A DNA stretch of 64,000 bases from contig JACGCM010002552.1 in the NCBI GenBank assembly GCA_014058105.1, positions 1 to 64,000 of the forward strand, read 5' to 3'. Below are positions 61,091-64,000 of the stretch, in pieces. Under the pieces are notes generated by a model. It was not told the origin of the DNA. It worked only from the letters and a program-made list of their open reading frames with translations, and did no database searches. This DNA comes from Kingdonia uniflora. Its lineage: Eukaryota > Streptophyta > Magnoliopsida > Ranunculales > Circaeasteraceae. The position numbers and the translations under genes were made by a program. How positions within the stretch are numbered: the first letter of the stretch is position 1; each line of letters opens with the position of its first letter.

Positions 61091-61219
61091 ACTGAAATGG
61101 TACTATCGTTAAGCGCCTCACTACTCTATTTCCGTTTCTCATTTTTGTTTTTTCAATTCCAAAAGTAAGATTTTCATCTCCATCCAATATAAATTCTGAA
61201 CTGATCAATGAAATTTCTA

Positions 61220-61796
61220 AGTTTTTCGCAATATCTCTCTACTTACGTAGATTTAACCATATTCTATAGATTAAAGCATAGATAATACTTGCTTTCAATC
61301 GATCTTATAATAGTTAAATCAAGGATAACACTTGGTTTGGTAGACTCTACTAAATTTTTGTAATTAAAAAAAATGTAAAAACTTGTTTTATATCAAAGAC
61401 TCTACTAAGCATCAGATATGGTAAAGGTAATACTAGCCTTCATCTACTTCAACATGTTTGGGACATTATACTAGTTAGATCAAGGATAACACTTGATTAG
61501 GTTGACTCTGCAAAATTTCTGTGATTAAAACAAATGTAGAAGCTTGTTTCATATCAACGACTCTAACAAGCATAAAATAAGGCAAAGGTAATACTAGCCT
61601 TCATCTCTTTCAATATGTCTGCAACATTACTACAGTTAAATCAAGATTTACTTGGTTTGACTGACTCAATCCATCTCTACGATTATAAGAATTGAAAAAA
61701 CTTATTTTATATAAAAGACCCCACCAGACATAAGATAAGGCAAATGTCATATTAGCTTTCATCTATTTCAATATGTCTGCGACAAATACTATTAAT
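61220..61796 (+). repeat. Tandem repeats of about 163 bp in the gypsy 3' region
   Basis: Three full units start near 61312, 61473 and 61636, with a partial unit before them. Each begins GTTAAATCAAGGAT-AACACTTGGTTTG, contains AAGACTCTACnAAGCAT and GGTAATACTAGCCTTCATCT, and ends CAATATGTCTGCnACAnTACTA. Unit 3 is the most diverged. Tat-lineage gypsy elements commonly carry tandem repeats downstream of pol. Confidence 0.85.
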
Positions 61797-61850
61797 TTTC
61801 AGGTTGTATTATAATAGATTCTTTTCTGCTATTAGGATGTCAGCCGTACT

Positions 61851-64000
61851 TTACCCTACAGTAGGAGGTCGATCAGAATTCAGTTCGCGAGTTACAACAA
61901 CCCTGACCCTCTCTATCAAATCTACAGGTCGAGGGCCTAAATTCATTTCCATGGAGGCCATACAGTTCCCTCGATCTATATCAACTCTACAAATACATCC
62001 CTTGTCATACAAACTCTTAAACAAGGTATCTCGTTCTAACTCAAGTCTTTTTTCTTTCTCTACAAAATACGCAAGAATAAACTTTAACAGATCTGAGCGT
62101 GATGCATGAGATACAACTATCTTTGAAAAGTAAGATCTCACCTTCTCGAGGCGTGACTCCAAAATAATATACAGTCTCTTCTGATGTGCCATTTCCCTTT
62201 TTATCACCACATCAAAAGCTATACTCTCTTCCAATTTTTTGATAGCCTTAGCTGATTTAGCCTGATTAATGGCCTCTAAGTCCTCCTCCTGAGCGTGAAG
62301 TCTCTTGATTTCTATATTTCACTCTTCCCTAGCCAAAGTATCCTTTAACAGGTCCTCTTTCTTCTTCATCAGAAGCTCCTTCGCCCTGATTTCCCCTTCT
62401 AAAACTTTTTCCCTAACAAGAGCAGCATCTAACTTATGTTGGTACTCCCTTAAGTTTGCATTCCTTTTCTGCACATGCCCTTAAATTTGAGCTACGTCAC
62501 CTTCCAGCTTCCTAATTCAACCTGACATGCTAACTATATCCCCTTGGACTAGAGGAACATTAATATCATTTCTACTCCTCGAGCGCTCTCTAGCCTCGAC
62601 GTTCTTAACATGCGCGCTGGTTTGCACCAATTCGGTCTTCAATCGTGCCACCCTCTCATTTAACTCATCACACTTCTCTTTCAATCGTGCTACCTTCAGC
62701 TTGTTATCTTTTTCAATCATTTTCTTTTTTAGTCGCTTCAGCTCGCTTCTACAATTCTGAAGATCAGCTCGAGATTGTCCCTCCGATCTTTTTAGTGCCT
62801 AAATGCGGTATTAAGCCATGTCAACATGCCTACTCTTTACCATCAGCGTGTCAATCTGACTTTGATGCTTCGCGGTGTATTCTTTGATCTTCGCAAGCTC
62901 TTTTAACCTTTTATTAATTTTGGCATCCTTCTCCTTGATCTTACGAGTGAGGTTGACAACAGTCTGGGTTGCCTCAACAAACTTGAAGTACACCTTTACA
63001 TGTTGGTCTTCTCTGTCCTCATTCGCCTCCCTCATCCTATCCAACTCTGTAAATTCTCGGTTGCATTGGAGTGCTTCATCTTCGCGCGAGCGAGTTGAAT
63101 CCAATTCGACCTGTACAATATAGATATATTATATACAGTTTGACTCAAAACACCCCATCAACATATATATATATATATATATATATATCTCATCTCTAAC
63201 AAGATATCTGATTTCTAACATCTACCGTGCGCAACTACTTCAAGACTTAGAGGTCGAAGTACGATCTCAGATGGATGCTCTATGACATATATTTCAAGGT
63301 CTAAGGTACATGTTCTCTATATGCTGCTTTGTCTAAAACTTAAATTTTTCCTATGCACTATTTTAGTGTCATTTTCCTAAAACTGATAACATGCTTTTGA
63401 TCAGCCTCTACGTTCTATGTTGTCTTATTTACTTGGTAGCTTTATGTCAATATAGCATACAAGTCAAAAGGCCTGTTCCGATCTAACCTGCAGCTCTACT
63501 TGCGAAGACAACGAGGATGTGGAGATCTCTATTTCCCTGGCAAGCTCGGTCCCTAAATCTTTTATTCTGATACTCATTTCTCTAAGTGCTTACACAAGGG
63601 TTACAAAAAAAGTAGCTTAGCCTATAAAAGTCTATTCAATACACACAATCCAACCGATTTACAGAACATTTCCAAAATATTCATACAAAGTCATTTATCT
63701 ACCCTACCTTCCTATTCTTCCCCTCTGGGAGTTCAGTATCATCCCCTTGATTGCCTAGCATCGTCTCGCGAGAGACACCGTCCAACCCATCAGCAACTCC
63801 CATCGCAACCTCTTCCATCTCTTCATCACCTCCCTCCTTGACATAGGTATCTGCCTTAATAGCATCCACCTCATCCTTAGAATACCCCTTTAATATGAGG
63901 TGGCGCCTGAGTCTTTTGCGCTATGCCACCACCTTCTCCAGGTTCGCTATCGGCTCTGCTTGTAGGTGGCCAATCGCCACTACATGGGAAGCCTTCAGGG
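61851..64000 (-). CDS. Antisense coiled-coil gene of the Tat gypsy element (partial)
   Basis: A minus-strand gene entering from the right edge. Recognised exonic parts are: 64000-63715, with KGYSKDEVDAIKADTYV, an acidic stretch and GLDGVSRETM; 63590-63488, with EMSIRIKDLGTELAREIEI and a GT donor; 63120-62811; 62720-62517; and 62234-61851. The long charged stretches are predicted coiled coil. The last segment, DLLKFILAYFVEKEKRLELE, then DKGCICRVDIDRGNCMASME and GPRPVDLIERVR, is the conserved C-terminal part. Similar predicted proteins are common in eudicot genomes next to Tat gypsy pol. Extra antisense ORFs between pol and the 3' LTR are known for this lineage. Stops (near 63930, 62810 and 62490) suggest decay of this copy. 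The function is unknown. Confidence 0.6.
63160..63188. repeat. (AT)n microsatellite
   Basis: A 14-15 unit TA array inside an intron of the antisense gene. Confidence 0.95.

Overview
The window is nuclear DNA of a flowering plant, most likely a woody eudicot. It shows GT-AG introns in AT-rich sequence, a plant wax-synthase family, an EDM2-like PHD/methyltransferase gene, plant metacaspase and receptor-like kinase remnants, FAR1-type MULE sequences, and Copia and Ty3/gypsy retrotransposons nested in one another. I cannot name the species. All calls come from reading the sequence; no searches were run.

Layout. 1-830 resembles the end of a MULE. 830-6180 contains no gene I recognise. About 6187-15860 is a Mutator-like element with a plus-strand plant-mobile-domain/coiled-coil gene (6723-11997, twelve phase-0 exons), a convergent minus-strand FAR1-like transposase (14508-13124) and a small intact minus-strand ORF (15091-14789). 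The non-coding parts of this element, and nothing else in the window, carry about 30 copies of an 18-bp dyad, ATTGTCGA-NN-TCGACAAT. They occur in runs of two to four, spaced about 51-53 bp start to start. This is the most unusual structure here. It resembles the logic of VANDAL/VANC anti-silencing transposons (an element-encoded protein plus dispersed short motifs in non-coding element DNA), but with a different motif and a different protein family.

16248-17285 and 41546-42580 are two intact paralogous wax synthases (MBOAT-type acyltransferases). Between them, on the same strand, lies an EDM2-like gene (18895-40178, 15 recognised exons) that lacks the usual N-terminal region and has one in-frame TAG. 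Its 12.6-kb first intron holds three antisense pseudogenes: a receptor-like kinase split by a Copia element, a RING E3 ligase, and a truncated metacaspase inside a small TIR transposon.

42600-64000 is mostly nested transposons: an LTR with gag carrying a MULE-type insertion, SIRE/Maximus-like Copia remnants on the minus strand with a solo LTR inserted in their polymerase region, and a decayed Tat-type Ty3/gypsy element with 3' tandem repeats and an antisense coiled-coil gene that runs off the right edge.

The likely functional host genes are the two wax synthases and possibly the EDM2-like gene. The PMD and FAR1 genes of the MULE are broken by frameshifts and stops, but 15 of its dyads remain perfect.
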